Below are positions 43,831 through 54,854 of a DNA stretch of 64,000 bases, piece after piece. The notes below the pieces were generated by a model, which was given only the letters and a program-made list of their open reading frames with translations, had not been told where the DNA came from and did no database searches. How positions within the stretch are numbered: the first letter of the stretch is position 1; each line of letters starts with the position of its first letter. Location of the stretch: contig VCJN01001745.1 in assembly GCA_006384855.1 (NCBI GenBank), positions 23,185 to 87,184 of the forward strand, given 5' to 3'. A program made the translations under genes and the position numbers. The DNA comes from Tetraselmis striata (lineage: Eukaryota; Chlorophyta; Chlorodendrophyceae; Chlorodendrales; Chlorodendraceae).

Positions 43831-44660
43831 AAGTAGGTACCGGTATGGGTTCGGGATAATTAGGTTGAGGGAGGGAGGTGCCGAGGCGGTGGCATGTCGG
43901 ATCGCGGGCTCGACTCGCGATACGCCCCAGCGCAGCAGCCCCCGCCTCTCCCCGGAGGAAGACAACAACGCGTTGGGGTAGCCCAGCCACGCAGCGACCC
44001 CAACCGACTCCGAGCGCAGCAACTGCGGCGATGGCGGCAAGACGCCTTGACTGCCTCAGCCGGAGCGTCGCATCTTTGCTAATGGGGAAAGGCTAGAAGG
44101 GGAATGGGCGTCCGTGAGGGCGTCCTAGCTGCACTCGCCGGGATAGCAGGCGGCGGTTAACATTATAGGCGTAAGACCGGCGGATTAGTACGAAGTAACT
44201 TGACAGTTGAATCGGCGATGCGTCGATTTTTCAGAAAATTTTAAAGGAACGGGTTCCATATCACTGGCCTACAGTTCCATGAATTGCATTGCCAGCACTT
44301 TGAAGCAGCGACCAGGAACTCGCGTGTGGCTTGCATAGAAGTCATCAGGCGCAACGTTTCGAGCGGCGGCTCCACCGGATCATAGTACTTAGTAGTACAT
44401 GTCAGTAGATAAGCGCTTGTGACGACTAGCGAGTACCATTTTTTTTCCATTACCAGCAGCGAGTAGCGAGTAATCCTTACTAGTGGCGAGTAGCGAGTAC
44501 CAGTAGCGGGCTCCACCATATTATAGTACTTAGTAGTCGTACATGTCAGAAGATAAGCGCTTGTGACGACTAGCGAGTTCCATTTTTTTCTCCATTACCA
44601 GCAGCGAGTAGCGAGTAGCAGTAGCAGTACCTCCCTCGCTACTCGCTGCTGGTAATGGAA
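43831..44660. repeat. Repeat-rich spacer, no gene
   Basis: From about 44190 it repeats 40610-40730 (GACAGTTGAATC, GCGTCGATTTTTCAG, CATGAATTGCATTGCC). The block TAGTACTTAGTAGT...GATAAGCGCTTG occurs at about 44385 and 44523, and also inside the 40856 and 45967 repeats. Many AGCGAGTAGCGAGTA units surround it, and a CTCGCTACTCGCTGCTGG inverted copy lies at 44636. Confidence 0.7.
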
Positions 44661-44664
44661 AAAT

Positions 44665-45966
44665 GGGTCGGACAGCTACGCCGCGGAGATGCACGAGGCG
44701 TGGGGCCGCCTCCAAGCGGCTACTGCTGGCCATCTCGGCGACGCAGATGCAGGCCAGATGGAGCGGGAAGTGGAGGCTGCGTCGGGCTCGCAACAGGAGC
44801 TGACGGCATTTCTAGACCAGGCCAACAACTCTCGGCTTCGAAATGAGGTGTGCGCTCTCCCTGCCACATGTAGGGAACGGATCTTGTTCAACCAGCTCGA
44901 CGCGGCGTCGGGCATGTGGACAGTGGCCATCCCCACCGCGCGGACAACCATGACTCCGCATGAGCTGCGGGAGGTCGCTGCCGGGTACTTCTTTCTGCCT
45001 AGCCCGTGCTTGGCCCCGGTGGTTGGGAGCCAGATCATTCTGCCCTCGACGGAGCACAACCCCGTCACTGTTGACCTATACGGCGACGCGCTCATGAACC
45101 TCCCGGCGCCTGGAGACGCTCACTGGCGTGTACAGCACGACGCTATCGCAGATGCCTTCCGCGATCACTGTGTTCACGACCTATTTAGGTATCGCGGTAC
45201 GGCGGGAGGTGGATGACTTGTTACAGCAGGCAGTGCCTCTCGGCAACACCGTACCCAGGGATGAACTCAAGGACCTAGTGCCGGACGCAGAGCTCTCCCT
45301 TCCGGCGTTCAACGTCGTGACCGGGAGTTATGATCCCCGGAGCTTGAAGTCCACGCTGCTGCAGTTCAAGACTATGCGGTACGGGTCAAGTACACTTCAG
45401 TGCCCCGGGCCACGGCTATGGATCGGTTTGAGCGCTCCCTGTTGGGCGACATACAACGGGGGTTGGCAGCGCGGGATGCGGCGTGGCACAACTCGGAGCC
45501 CGGACAGAAGGGTCCTCTTCGAGACATCCGGGATATGTCGGAGTACACGGGCATGGTCTTCGGCACAGTGGGTGAGGTGAGCAAGGGGGTGCACCGCACA
45601 GTGCGTGGTATCGCATGCTTGGCTGCGGATCGGGGTGCCCTCTCATCGCGGGGCACTCGGTGCATCACCCGGGCTCACCAGGAGGCCTTGCTCGCAAGAG
45701 ATTTCCTCGGGGTCCTGAGCTTGGTGGCCGCTCGAGAGCGCGCTCGCTGCCTCATCAGACGGCGCAGATTCGTCTGCCATCCCGTTGCTAAAGCTGCACA
45801 GCACGTCCGAGGATCACCCACACACACACGTGCACGCGTGGCCCGGACTCTGAACCGTGTGCGTATCACTCATCCATCCCGCCTTATGCGGGATGCGGGC
45901 CGCTTTTATGCGGCTTGCTGTGTTGATTTTCTAATTCTGGGGAACTGCCCTTTTTGTAATTCACAC
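44665..45966 (+). mobile_element. LINE-B, 5'-truncated copy 1 (reverse transcriptase C-terminal region)
   Basis: Carries only the part after the reverse transcriptase core: ILFNQLDAASGMWTVAIPT, LYGDALMNLPAPGDAHWR, RVQHDAIADAF (the D-GDH/A-x-C...RHD-like cluster), then LVPDAELSLP and LLQFKTMRYG, the spacing of a PD-(D/E)xK restriction-like nuclease, then MDRFERSL and MVFGTVGEVSKGVH. Two frameshifts (near 45.21 and 45.40 kb) break it. The 3' end includes TTTTTGTAATTCACACC with TGTAA. The nuclease Glu is Gln here but Glu in copy 2 (61436-62425). Confidence 0.78.
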
Positions 45967-46178
45967 CAGTACCTCCCAACCGTGAGATCGTCGTAGTCGG
46001 ACGGCTGTGTAATTAAGAACCGTGGGCGGGCGGGCGGGCGGGTGGGTGGATTATAGTACTTAGTATAACATGCCAGTAGATAAGCGCTTTAGTCATGCAC
46101 CTATAGGCCCGATCCGTACTATACGGGTACCCGTACGGCAATAAAGCTCACCGCCGAAAAATCGACGCTTCGCTGGAT
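45967..46178. repeat. Dispersed ~210-bp repeat, copy 2
   Basis: Second copy of the 40856-41066 repeat, directly abutting the LINE-B 3' end. Differences are a 3-bp insertion near the start, substitutions in the GGGCGGGC run and a 5-6-bp change near 46118. Confidence 0.75.
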
Positions 46179-48097
46179 AAATAAGCCCTAAGAATCCGGA
46201 GGAATTTCCCTGGAGAGGAATAGGGTACGGCTAGGGTCGGGGAGGGGCGGGATTACAAAAAAACAAAAAGGAAATACAAAGGAGGCGGGTTCCGCCCGTT
46301 AGATGAAGGACCTAGCCTTTAGAGGACCACACACCACGTGCACATGCCAACATGCAGCATGCCCTATGGGGGTTCGTGTGGTCGGGCCGCAATACAACTG
46401 ACATGTTTAGCACCAAAGACTACGCGGGAATAAAGCTGTAAAAAATTCAAATTTCAAGTTACACCGATGACTACTACAAGATACACAGCGAGGAGTTCCT
46501 TTACATCAACAAAATTGCAACGAAACGCAATATGTTATGCAAGAGGTCGTGGATGGCAAGTTGCGGCACAATCAATGGTTGCAGTGCGTGAAGAAGAGCG
46601 CATAATTGCTGCTAGTATTGAAGATGGTCTTGAGTAGATAGTTGCTATGTGAAAATTGATAACACGCCGACAATGCCGGGTAGTACGGGCGGTGTACGGT
46701 TGGCTAACACCATCGCATATTTAATTTCATTGATTGTAATCCTTTGATGCTAACACGTCGGCGGCGAACATTACAGCATGTCAATCCTATTGGCATAATT
46801 GGTCAAATATGGCATGTATTATTTTGCAGTTCTTGCAACATAAGTTATGCCATATTATGTCGTATTAACACACATGCTGATGCCATAAGTACTTATGTTG
46901 TGCCTGATACTAATGCACTTATGATTATGCGCCCGATATAATCTACGTATGCCTTATGTCATAACTTATGCTGTGTCATTAGTACCCCCAGCGGCATTTT
47001 TGACCAACGATAGTTACGGCTCAAACTGAAATAAGCGAGAAGCGACCCGCCCGGTTGTAGACCGCTTAATTGTTATCGAAGATATCCTGCTTGTACAATC
47101 AGCAATTAGCCGGCGTAGGAGCACACTGCTTAGAATGCCGTCATAATTAAAGGGTTTCATTATTTTTTGCTAATCCTATCCCGGACGCGGGAAATATCAC
47201 AACACCCTCTATCATAAACCCCCAGATAGTGAACCCATCCTTGCAGTGAACAGGGGGAGGGGGCCATAAGAAGCGCGTTAGTACTTTATTTGATATCCCT
47301 ATAATGAACCTACCCTTATAGCGAAAAGGGGGAGAGGCCCTGATTTATAGAGGCCGTGTCACTGTTGCGCAGCGGCTGCCCTTGCCGATCCCGCCTGTGT
47401 CCCTGCGCCCGGATAGAAATTCCGTCTACTGGATCATCCTGCTGATTTACGGTAGCTCGCTATGTATCGACCGCCATATATTGCTGCTTCTATTTCCGAG
47501 TTCACTACTTCATTCGTCTGATCAAGATCCGCTGGCAGAATCGGTATGTGCACATGGCTACTCACTACTCTCGTATCTTCACACTGGTGTTGTTTATTAC
47601 CGTTAGAAAGCACTAAATAGTCGCTATATTCGAAATGTCGCCCGATAGTCTCCTGCGCGTATCGTTGTCTCCCATCCCGTAAGAAAGAATTTAGATATGG
47701 CTAGCAGATATATCGTAGGCTGGGTAGTATGACGAGATAAATCCTAGCAGTACGGAACCCGTGGTTGCCAATATTAATAATATGCATGCTGCGAGTTCGG
47801 CAGCAGCAGCAGCCATCCAGCAGACCAGCACTGCCGTAAAAATGTGCTGTATAAGCGACTGCTGGTTAATTGCCGGCTGGTACGTGTTGGCTGATCGATA
47901 CCATTAGTAATGTCATCATCATCGCGGATACCCGGTATCGTCCGCCGCCGCCTTCTCTGTACGTACGAGTACGAGTACATGTACTGATACCCGCAGTGGT
48001 AGTACGTCCAGGTAGTAGTAGTCGCGCAGCCGAGCGCCGCCCCTCGTCTATACACGGGCTGCGGCAGCAGCAGCTGCTATCTACTCGTTTACTAGTA
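46179..48097. other. AT-rich stretch without genes
   Basis: No coding feature. Notable content: several CATAACTTATG/CATAAGT palindromic motifs (46830-46980), and two imperfect copies of a ~40-bp unit with ATAGTGAACCC/ATAATGAACCT then AGGGGGAG (47215-47256 and 47302-47343), whose wording resembles pogo/Tigger-type transposon ends. Confidence 0.45.
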
Positions 48098-48245
48098 TTT
48101 ACATGGGCTAGCTGCGGAAGGCGATCAAGAAATCACCCGAAAAGGCACTAGGAAACGCCCACTACGGCGACTGTGAGGTGGAAGGAGCAGCAGAAGAGGA
48201 TGCTGAATGAGCACGAGCAGACTCGATTCAGGATTAAGGATTAAT
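48098..48245 (-). mobile_element. LINE-A 3'-end fragment
   Basis: Matches the last ~140 bp of LINE-A: on the minus strand it reads ...GCTCATTCAGCATCC..., GGGTGATTTCTTGATCGCC and ends GCAGCTAGCCCATGTAA. Confidence 0.75.
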
Positions 48246-49373
48246 CGCAGCGCAAACTAGTAAGGATTATTGCCGCTGACCAGGGTTGGGCTGGGCGGAG
48301 CACTACGCTTTTGACACATCGAAGTATGTAAGTGATGACGAACGGCAGGAGTAAGTTAATCCGGCAACTTCTGAATATTCACTCTCAGGCGCAAAAGTAT
48401 CATGCCATATGTACCTATGGCATATGCGTAACTATTCATGGCATAATATATCTGTGGCAGAACTAATGATGCAAAACCAACATAGCCGACGCCAGAGGGC
48501 CGAATATGCGAGGAGGATTGACATGTTATTAGGCCGGGTCAGCATGAAAGGATTACAATCAAATCAAATATGCGCTTGTGGTAGGCAGATGTATAATGCT
48601 CGTACCACCCGGCATTGGTAGTGTGTTATCAATAATTATCACATTGCAACTATTTACTCAAAACCATTTTCAATACCACTAGCTGCAATACGCCAAATAT
48701 GCGCTCCGTTTGCGCACTACAAGTGTTAGGGTTACGCCCATAACCCTCATTGCACCACTAACCCCTATACCACACTATACCGCGTACGCACACACGTTAC
48801 TTTACTCCATAAGGACCACTTATTATTCATGATGACATCCGCGTACGGCAATCCATAAATATCACACGACCGTCTCCAACTATCGTACGGTCTTTTCCAT
48901 CCATTGTACGCACGCCTTCTTTCCGCCGCGTACGCATACATGCTACCCTATGATGACGCATGTACTCTACCGTACCCATGCAAGTACTAATACCTAATGC
49001 TGGCAAATAACCGACTAACTGTGCTGACGATGACAATGTTGATATGCAATATATCCCGAAGATCCTCAAGACCTCCGAACTGTCAATCTGCCACGGCTAA
49101 TGCTTATGCTCTGAACAGTGTGCCACGACTAGTGCTTATGCTCTTCTCTGACCGCTAGCCAATTCGCTAAAAAAGACATGCAATAATGCAAATAAAGATA
49201 TGTAACATTCGGTTCTTCTTGCAACCTTTGCATCTCCATTGCATTTACATTACACTACCTTACATTAGTTTCGCGAGCTCTGGCCGATACCCCTACCACG
49301 CCCCCCGCGTTGTTGCATGCTCGCCACCACCCGCCGCTCTCACCCACTCGCCCGTGCCGCCGCCGCTTCCAAC
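48246..49373. other. No gene recognised
   Basis: AT-rich with many short repeats such as TGCTTATGCTCT twice (49105, 49130) and CGTACGCA motifs. One TAATCCTTAC (reverse) at 48260. Confidence 0.45.
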
Positions 49374-49811
49374 ATGCCTTCAACAATGGACATCAACGCC
49401 GACACTACCCGTCGCGCCCATGCCGTCCATATTATGGAGATGGGCAAGTTCGCAGCTCGATCCCCCTCCCCTACGGCCAACATCGCCGCAAGCGACCTCA
49501 TGACCAAGCGGCGCAATCTAGCGCAACTCAACCGCTTCCTCCATTGCGTCGAGGAGGCCGTTTGCGACCTCAATATATGGTATGTTCGTGCTCAAGTCGA
49601 GAACTGGCTCGTGCAGCAGTTTATCACAGACGGCGAGGTCGGCGCCGTCTACCGTGGCCTCACCAACAGCCTCAAGCTGCAAGAACGGACTCCTATATCA
49701 TGTTATCGTGTCAACTTATTTCGCGGATTTCGCCTATTTTTAAGACCGCTTCATCAAAGACCTCCACGGGTGCTCTACCATGTTAGTATTGATCAACCGC
49801 TTCACGGATAG
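49374..49811 (+). CDS. Unidentified open frame
   Basis: 145 codons from ATG at 49374 to TAG, giving a mixed, soluble protein with HAVHIMEMGKFAARS, DLMTKRRNLAQLNRFLHCVE and LVQQFITDGEVGAVYRG. Composition is protein-like up to about 49690 and then less so, so a splice or break may exist. Surroundings are mobile-element debris; a gag or transposase fragment is the likely source but I do not recognise the family. Confidence 0.35.
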   Translation: MPSTMDINADTTRRAHAVHIMEMGKFAARSPSPTANIAASDLMTKRRNLAQLNRFLHCVEEAVCDLNIWYVRAQVENWLVQQFITDGEVGAVYRGLTNSLKLQERTPISCYRVNLFRGFRLFLRPLHQRPPRVLYHVSIDQPLHG

Positions 49812-49918
49812 GATGGCCATCCCTGCAACCGACCCTTCTCAGCCAGGATCTGTGTATACCTCTCCCAACATGATTGTGCATGCGTTATATGTCTACATGC
49901 AGATAGCGCATTACTACT

Positions 49919-50320
49919 ATGGATGATGTTGATCATACATGGGCGGCTTCGGATGCATGCATGTACCACGTAGAAGTCCGCCGTCCAGACGTCCCTTACT
50001 GCGACGGCTATACATACGGCGTGCAAGCACCTATGGTGGTGATGGACGCAGCGCATGGAAAGACTGCCGACGATGACTATGAACCCATCATTGCATATTG
50101 CGGGGATGCCCACCGGCAGCTGTCCATCGTGGATATGCGGTTTCTGGCAATGGATGCCGGCGCATGGCGCATTGTGCAGACGATAGCCGGCACTACATGC
50201 CTGTCTCCATTTGTGCGTTGGCTGCCGTATATAAGCTATGTTGAATTTAGGCCGCTGCCGATAGCACATGCACTACTGTTGGGGGCAATCAAGGACTTTG
50301 GGAGTATGTCGACACCCTGA
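49919..50320 (+). CDS. Unidentified, transposase-like open frame
   Basis: 133 codons containing YCDGYTYGVQAPMVVMDAAH, IIAYCGDAHRQLSIVDMRF and a closing LPIAHALLLGAIKDFGS. The last segment resembles a H-A/G-LLLG-V-K-D/R-F pattern of some transposase proteins, a weak match. Possibly part of the same element as the frame at 49374. Confidence 0.35.
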   Translation: MDDVDHTWAASDACMYHVEVRRPDVPYCDGYTYGVQAPMVVMDAAHGKTADDDYEPIIAYCGDAHRQLSIVDMRFLAMDAGAWRIVQTIAGTTCLSPFVRWLPYISYVEFRPLPIAHALLLGAIKDFGSMSTP

Positions 50321-50357
50321 AGGTTATCGACCTTTTATATCGTTGTTGGTGTCTCCC

Positions 50358-51148
50358 TGTTATATACTCTACACTGATGTACTGTGTACTGCTGGAGCCG
50401 AAGAAGGAGCGACGAACTGGCGACCGAGGCGTACGAGAACGAGTTCAAGCCTTCGTTTATACTCGCACTCGCTGTGCTCGTACTCGTACTTCGCTTGGCT
50501 TGTACTCGTTCTCGTACGCCTCAGTCGCCAGTTCTTCGCTCCTTCTTTGGCTCCAGCAGTACATAGTACATCAGTGTAGAGTATGTAACTACTAGACTAA
50601 TACTAAATTCGACGTGTGCGGACCTAACCCGCGGCCCGTCGTAGTTTTAGTAACACAAACCTAACTACAGACAGGTTCCTAGCACCTTCGTATGTCCGCA
50701 TCAAAGTGGTATATTCATTCGCTATCATGCACATACGAGAAGTTACTCGCACATGCTATAGCGTAATAGATTGTTCTAGTAGGTTCTAGTACCTACTGCT
50801 AATACGCAACTAACTAAAATAAGGCAGCGCTCTATCTAACGCTAGGTGACACCATCGCGCACAATAATTGCGCTGCTGCTAATACGCAAGCGTACGTACA
50901 GGTTACTCGAACCCCACGGGTACTTGTAATACCGTCCTGCACTTCCCGAGGGCCTCGTAGTCGCTCGTACTGTCGCCTCGTCGTCCTCGTACTAGTACTT
51001 CGCCTTCGCTTATACTCGCACTCGCTGTGCTCGTACTCGTACTTCGCTTGGCTTGGCTTGTACTCGTTCTCGTACGCCTCAGTCGCCAGTTCTTCGCTCT
51101 TTCTTCGGCTCCAGCAGTACATAGTACATCAGTGTAGAGTATATAACA
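50358..51148. mobile_element. Foldback element with ~90-bp arms
   Basis: 50358-50450 (from TGTTATATACTC, through ACTGCTGGAGCCGAAG and GGCGTACGAGAACGAG) has two inverted copies: 50503-50589 and about 51050-51148 (ending GAGTATATAACA). The loop ACTCGCACTCGCTGTGCTCG beside the middle copy is repeated beside the last. The first and middle copies form a 230-bp palindrome; the first and last give a 790-bp element with TGTTATATACTC ends. No clear target duplication. Confidence 0.75.
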
Positions 51149-51154
51149 CAACCC

Positions 51155-51640
51155 GTGGTTCCCGCTGCAAGGGGCGTTGCTGAAATGTGTGTAGTCTCAC
51201 AAAATATGCGGCCCAAGATGAAGAAGATGGACATGTGGATGGCGCTGGTCGCCCCGACCAGTGACTTTGGCAGGCCATTCCGGCCGATGCTCCCGTCAAC
51301 CAGCGGTAACGGTGTTGCGTGTGTCAACTTACAACTTGCACTTCACGGAGACTGTGGCAGTGTTGTATGGTATAATACACACGACGCGCAGATGTATTAT
51401 ACCATGACTCCTGGAACCGCACCTAGGTCGGTACCGCTTCTTGTTTCCCATGAAGTCCGCGGATCGCGACAAATAAACCGTTCGCCTTCGGAAACTGTTC
51501 GGCTGTTCCCGGTAGCAACAAGATATGATACGGGGATAAACCACCGCATCGTGATAAGTCCTTTCAGGACAATCAAGGGAGAACAACACGACACCACGGA
51601 CTCAAGTTTAAGGCTATCCGACGCATCGCGAAAGCAATAG
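51155..51640 (+). CDS. Unidentified open frame
   Basis: A 161-codon frame between the foldback element and the gag-like frame. It has no recognisable domain (pieces such as VACVNLQLALHGDCGSVVWY are protein-like). Could be the 5' leader or first ORF of the retroelement that follows, or chance. Confidence 0.25.
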   Translation: MVPAARGVAEMCVVSQNMRPKMKKMDMWMALVAPTSDFGRPFRPMLPSTSGNGVACVNLQLALHGDCGSVVWYNTHDAQMYYTMTPGTAPRSVPLLVSHEVRGSRQINRSPSETVRLFPVATRYDTGINHRIVISPFRTIKGEQHDTTDSSLRLSDASRKQ

Positions 51641-51844
51641 CTCACTGTCATCAACACGCGATAATGCCCGGACTCGACATGGTCTACCACATTCCGGACA
51701 CATCAGGATCAAAATACAAAGCAAAAACATTGATCCGTGATACATTGGCTCACTCACGTACGCTATATATGTTCACCGCCCCATGCCAACTAACGGATGG
51801 CAGGCAGCAAGTCCAACTAGGGCAAGACTACCACGCTGTCCGGC

Positions 51845-53289
51845 TTGCCGGAGGGCACCGTCAGCAAGGAAGTCACCGGAGATACCGATGACGAGATCGA
51901 GGATATCGAGGGCGTCGGGGATGCGGTCATTATGGCCGCAGACGGCAGGACCGCGCCTAATGAAGCTGAGATCAAAACCCAACAGCGGCAAGGCAGGATG
52001 CCTCACGCCAAAGATCAGCGAGGCGCGGATCAACTCACAATATTAGCGGCAGGCCATGACGGGTCAGCCGCGCGGGAGGCTCTGCTCCTCGGCCAGCGCG
52101 CCATGGCACGATTGGAGCGCATGGAGCCGCGCATGACAAACCTCCATATCGAGCTCGACTCCCAACTGATCACAATTACCCAGCTCAAGGGCCGCGTGGC
52201 CAAGCTCACCACGCAGATCATGGACATGGCCGAGGGCGCCAGGGATCCAACCAACGGCCAACGCGCGACCTTGCACACTAGCCTCACAGCGGACTTGGTT
52301 GAGATGCACGACACCAAGATGATCCTGCCGGTCACCACGTTTCACCCGTTGGCCGAGATCCATCGGATCGTTACGTTCCTCAAATTGTTTTGCGAGTCAG
52401 AGCTGATAAACCTGGTCGTCGCTGAGATGGAGATCCGCATGGTTATCCAGACGGGTCACAGCCTCCTCAAAGACAACCACAAGGTGGTCTCCGCGCTAAA
52501 GCCGGCGTTAAGATGGAGATCCTCATGGTTATCTAGAAGGGTCACATCCTCCTCAAAGACAACAACAAGGTGATCTCCGCGCTAAAGGCGGACCACGAGA
52601 TCGAGTACGAGCGCGGCCGGATGCTCGACACCCTGACTTGCATGTTTATGCACTGGTTCAACGTCAAGGGCTCCGAAGTCCCACTGGATGTCAACACGAT
52701 CTCCATCATCACGGCCGCGCTGGGTCGTATGTGCAAGCGCGCGGTCGATCTGGTATCCAGCAGCATGGACACTAGCGGTGTGGCAACGAACATGTAGGCA
52801 AGATGATCAACGAACATGATCGCCAAGATGACTTATCCCCCGGATCACAAAGACGAGTACGAGGGGCTCAACTGGGCATCGGCCAAGGATCTGGCCAAAA
52901 CCTTCGTGGTCCGGTTTGCTTTCATCAAGGGGAAGCGTTTAACGCGGAACCTCAAGATCCAGTCCCATGCCAAGGCCGCAGCTCCCCACTATGAGGCTAG
53001 CCAGGGGTCCGGCGGGCCCAAGCCCACCGTCCCCCCAAAGATAACAGATGCAAACCGTGGAAACGTAAGGGACAAGCGGTATGACCTTTGGCCCACATGG
53101 AAATTGGCCACCACGAATAATAAGACTGCATGGTGCGCCAAGAACATGTGCGAGGCCGCCATGACTGGCACATGCACTCGGCTTGTCTCAAAGTGCAACT
53201 TCCTCCTTCACGTCTCCCCGCTGAGGTTGGACAAGGATATCGTTCTCACCATGATCAAGACCGGCCGTGCCGCCATGGCCGAGCGTTAG
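51845..53289 (+). pseudogene. gag-like ORF of the YR retroelement
   Basis: 51845-52573 begins acidic (DTDDEIEDIEG), then a helical stretch with LERMEPRMTNLHIELDSQL and QLKGRVAKLTTQIMDMAEG typical of a coiled coil. It continues in a different frame through 52570-52797 and 52816-53289, where a basic part ends in a Cys-rich segment (CAKNMCEAAMTGTC...C...H) like a degenerate zinc knuckle. An 86-bp tandem duplication (first copy from 52426, second from 52512) causes the frame change; a stop separates the last two pieces. Confidence 0.65.
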
Positions 53290-53807
53290 ACTGACAGCCT
53301 CGCAGTCTAAGATCCGTTCAATGATCCCAAGCCCTCCTTCTGCACCACGTGATCACACATGTAGGCAGAGCAACGTTCACGTTTGAATCTGCGACTTTGA
53401 ACAGGTAAAAATGAGATTGATCATAAGCCTCGTAGTACCACCATTTTCAGCGGGGAGCGGCCTAGACTCAGGCACGCGGACCGTGTTGTAAGCAGGCTCA
53501 CAAGCTTTGTTGCCAGAAAAAAGGCAAACCCAGTTGCAAGCGTCTAGCATCCACGCACGCACAAAATGCTCTGGGGAAATTACATATGCCTGAAAAGGAC
53601 AATTAACACATCACACACGCCGGGTTCGGATACGCACACACCACCGCTGAATAAGTCAGTGCGTGCAAGTCACCTATGTACGAACCACTGGAGCACACAG
53701 CGGGGATCGATCACTGAAAGTTCCCGTACTCGCCGTGCCTTACGTACACTCACAGGTCCAAATATTGACATGGATCCAATCATGCAACGCATACCCATTC
53801 AACACGG

Positions 53808-54854
53808 ATGCTTGCTGGAAACAACTACCGTGTGGGGTCGCGTCACAGAACCCAAGAGGTTCATGCAAAAGGCAGGGGGTTCTCTGTGCTCGACATATGT
53901 GCCGGCCAGATAGTGCCGATTTACGGCATGCATACCGCAGGCGGACAGTTCAAAAAGTACATATATAACGACATCAACAACAGAGCCAGGGACCCCACGG
54001 CTTGGCGGCTCCAGCAGCTGGTGCAATATGCCGCCTCACAATGGGACATCGACGCGCTCAGCGATTGGGAGCAAACTATCCCAGGTGACCTCAAGGAGTT
54101 CGCTGCCGAGGCCGAGTTTGTGTTCAACCAGATAGAAGAGTCATTACCAAATATGGTGATCGCAACTATACCATGCGTGAATACGTCATTGGCAGGAGAC
54201 GGATTGGGGCTCAGAGGCCAACGATCGGATTTGGTGTTCAAGTTGATGGTGGTAATGAGGGCAATCCGCAATGCCTACACGGCGGCGGGATGGAAACCCG
54301 TATGGGTAGCACCTGGCAACGCGCCGTTCGCGTGGATATTGGAGACGTCGCCCATCTTCGAGACGGATACCCGCCCCCTCATCCTAAAGGTCAAAAAAGT
54401 GTTCATCCACCTGCTCGGAGACCCATTTCAGCCGGACGCCGTAATGACATGATCGAGTGCTTATCGCAAAACAATGCTAGTCTCCAATATGGGCATGAGG
54501 GACCAGTTCAACTCTATACATAACTGGACCCCGACTCCAACGATCAGGTCCTTCGAAGAGTGTCTCCCGTCCAACTACAAGATGAAGACAGTGGAACCAT
54601 GGCATGTAACGCCGCGCTACCCGCACAATATCCGGGGCAGCGTCGTGCAAGTATCACCCAAGTACGTGCGCTACAAGGATTCATATGCCTTCAAATGCCA
54701 TAGGCACGGACGGGGCAGACACGGCGTGGGGGTGGTTCTCACACGCGATCAACCGGGCGGCGCATGGATGCCTGCGGAGCCGCTTGTTCAGCAGATCGAG
54801 CCATCAATGGGGTTTCCCGAATACTATAATGAATCTGCAGGCCAGATGCCGTAG
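53808..54854 (+). pseudogene. C5 cytosine DNA methyltransferase of the YR retroelement
   Basis: DNA cytosine methyltransferases transfer a methyl group from SAM to C5 of cytosine. Motif I-like FSVLDICAG starts near 53880 with KKYIYNDIN (motif II) after it; the catalytic Pro-Cys motif reads ATIPCVNTS (Cys codon 54174-54176), followed by GLRGQRSDLVFKLM as in the family (RS-L-F block). WILET near 54330 fits the ENV-type motif (here ET). The same frame stops at a TGA (54450-54452) and resumes at 54474 with VSNMGM, a variable target-recognition-like part and EPSMGFPEYY (family E-x-x-MGFP block). So it is one gene with one premature stop, possibly readthrough. Confidence 0.72.

Noticed and set aside
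40856-46178. An LTR retrotransposon bounded by 210-bp LTRs
   Set aside because: No TG...CA ends, PBS, polypurine tract or target duplication; the interior contains unrelated LINE fragments.
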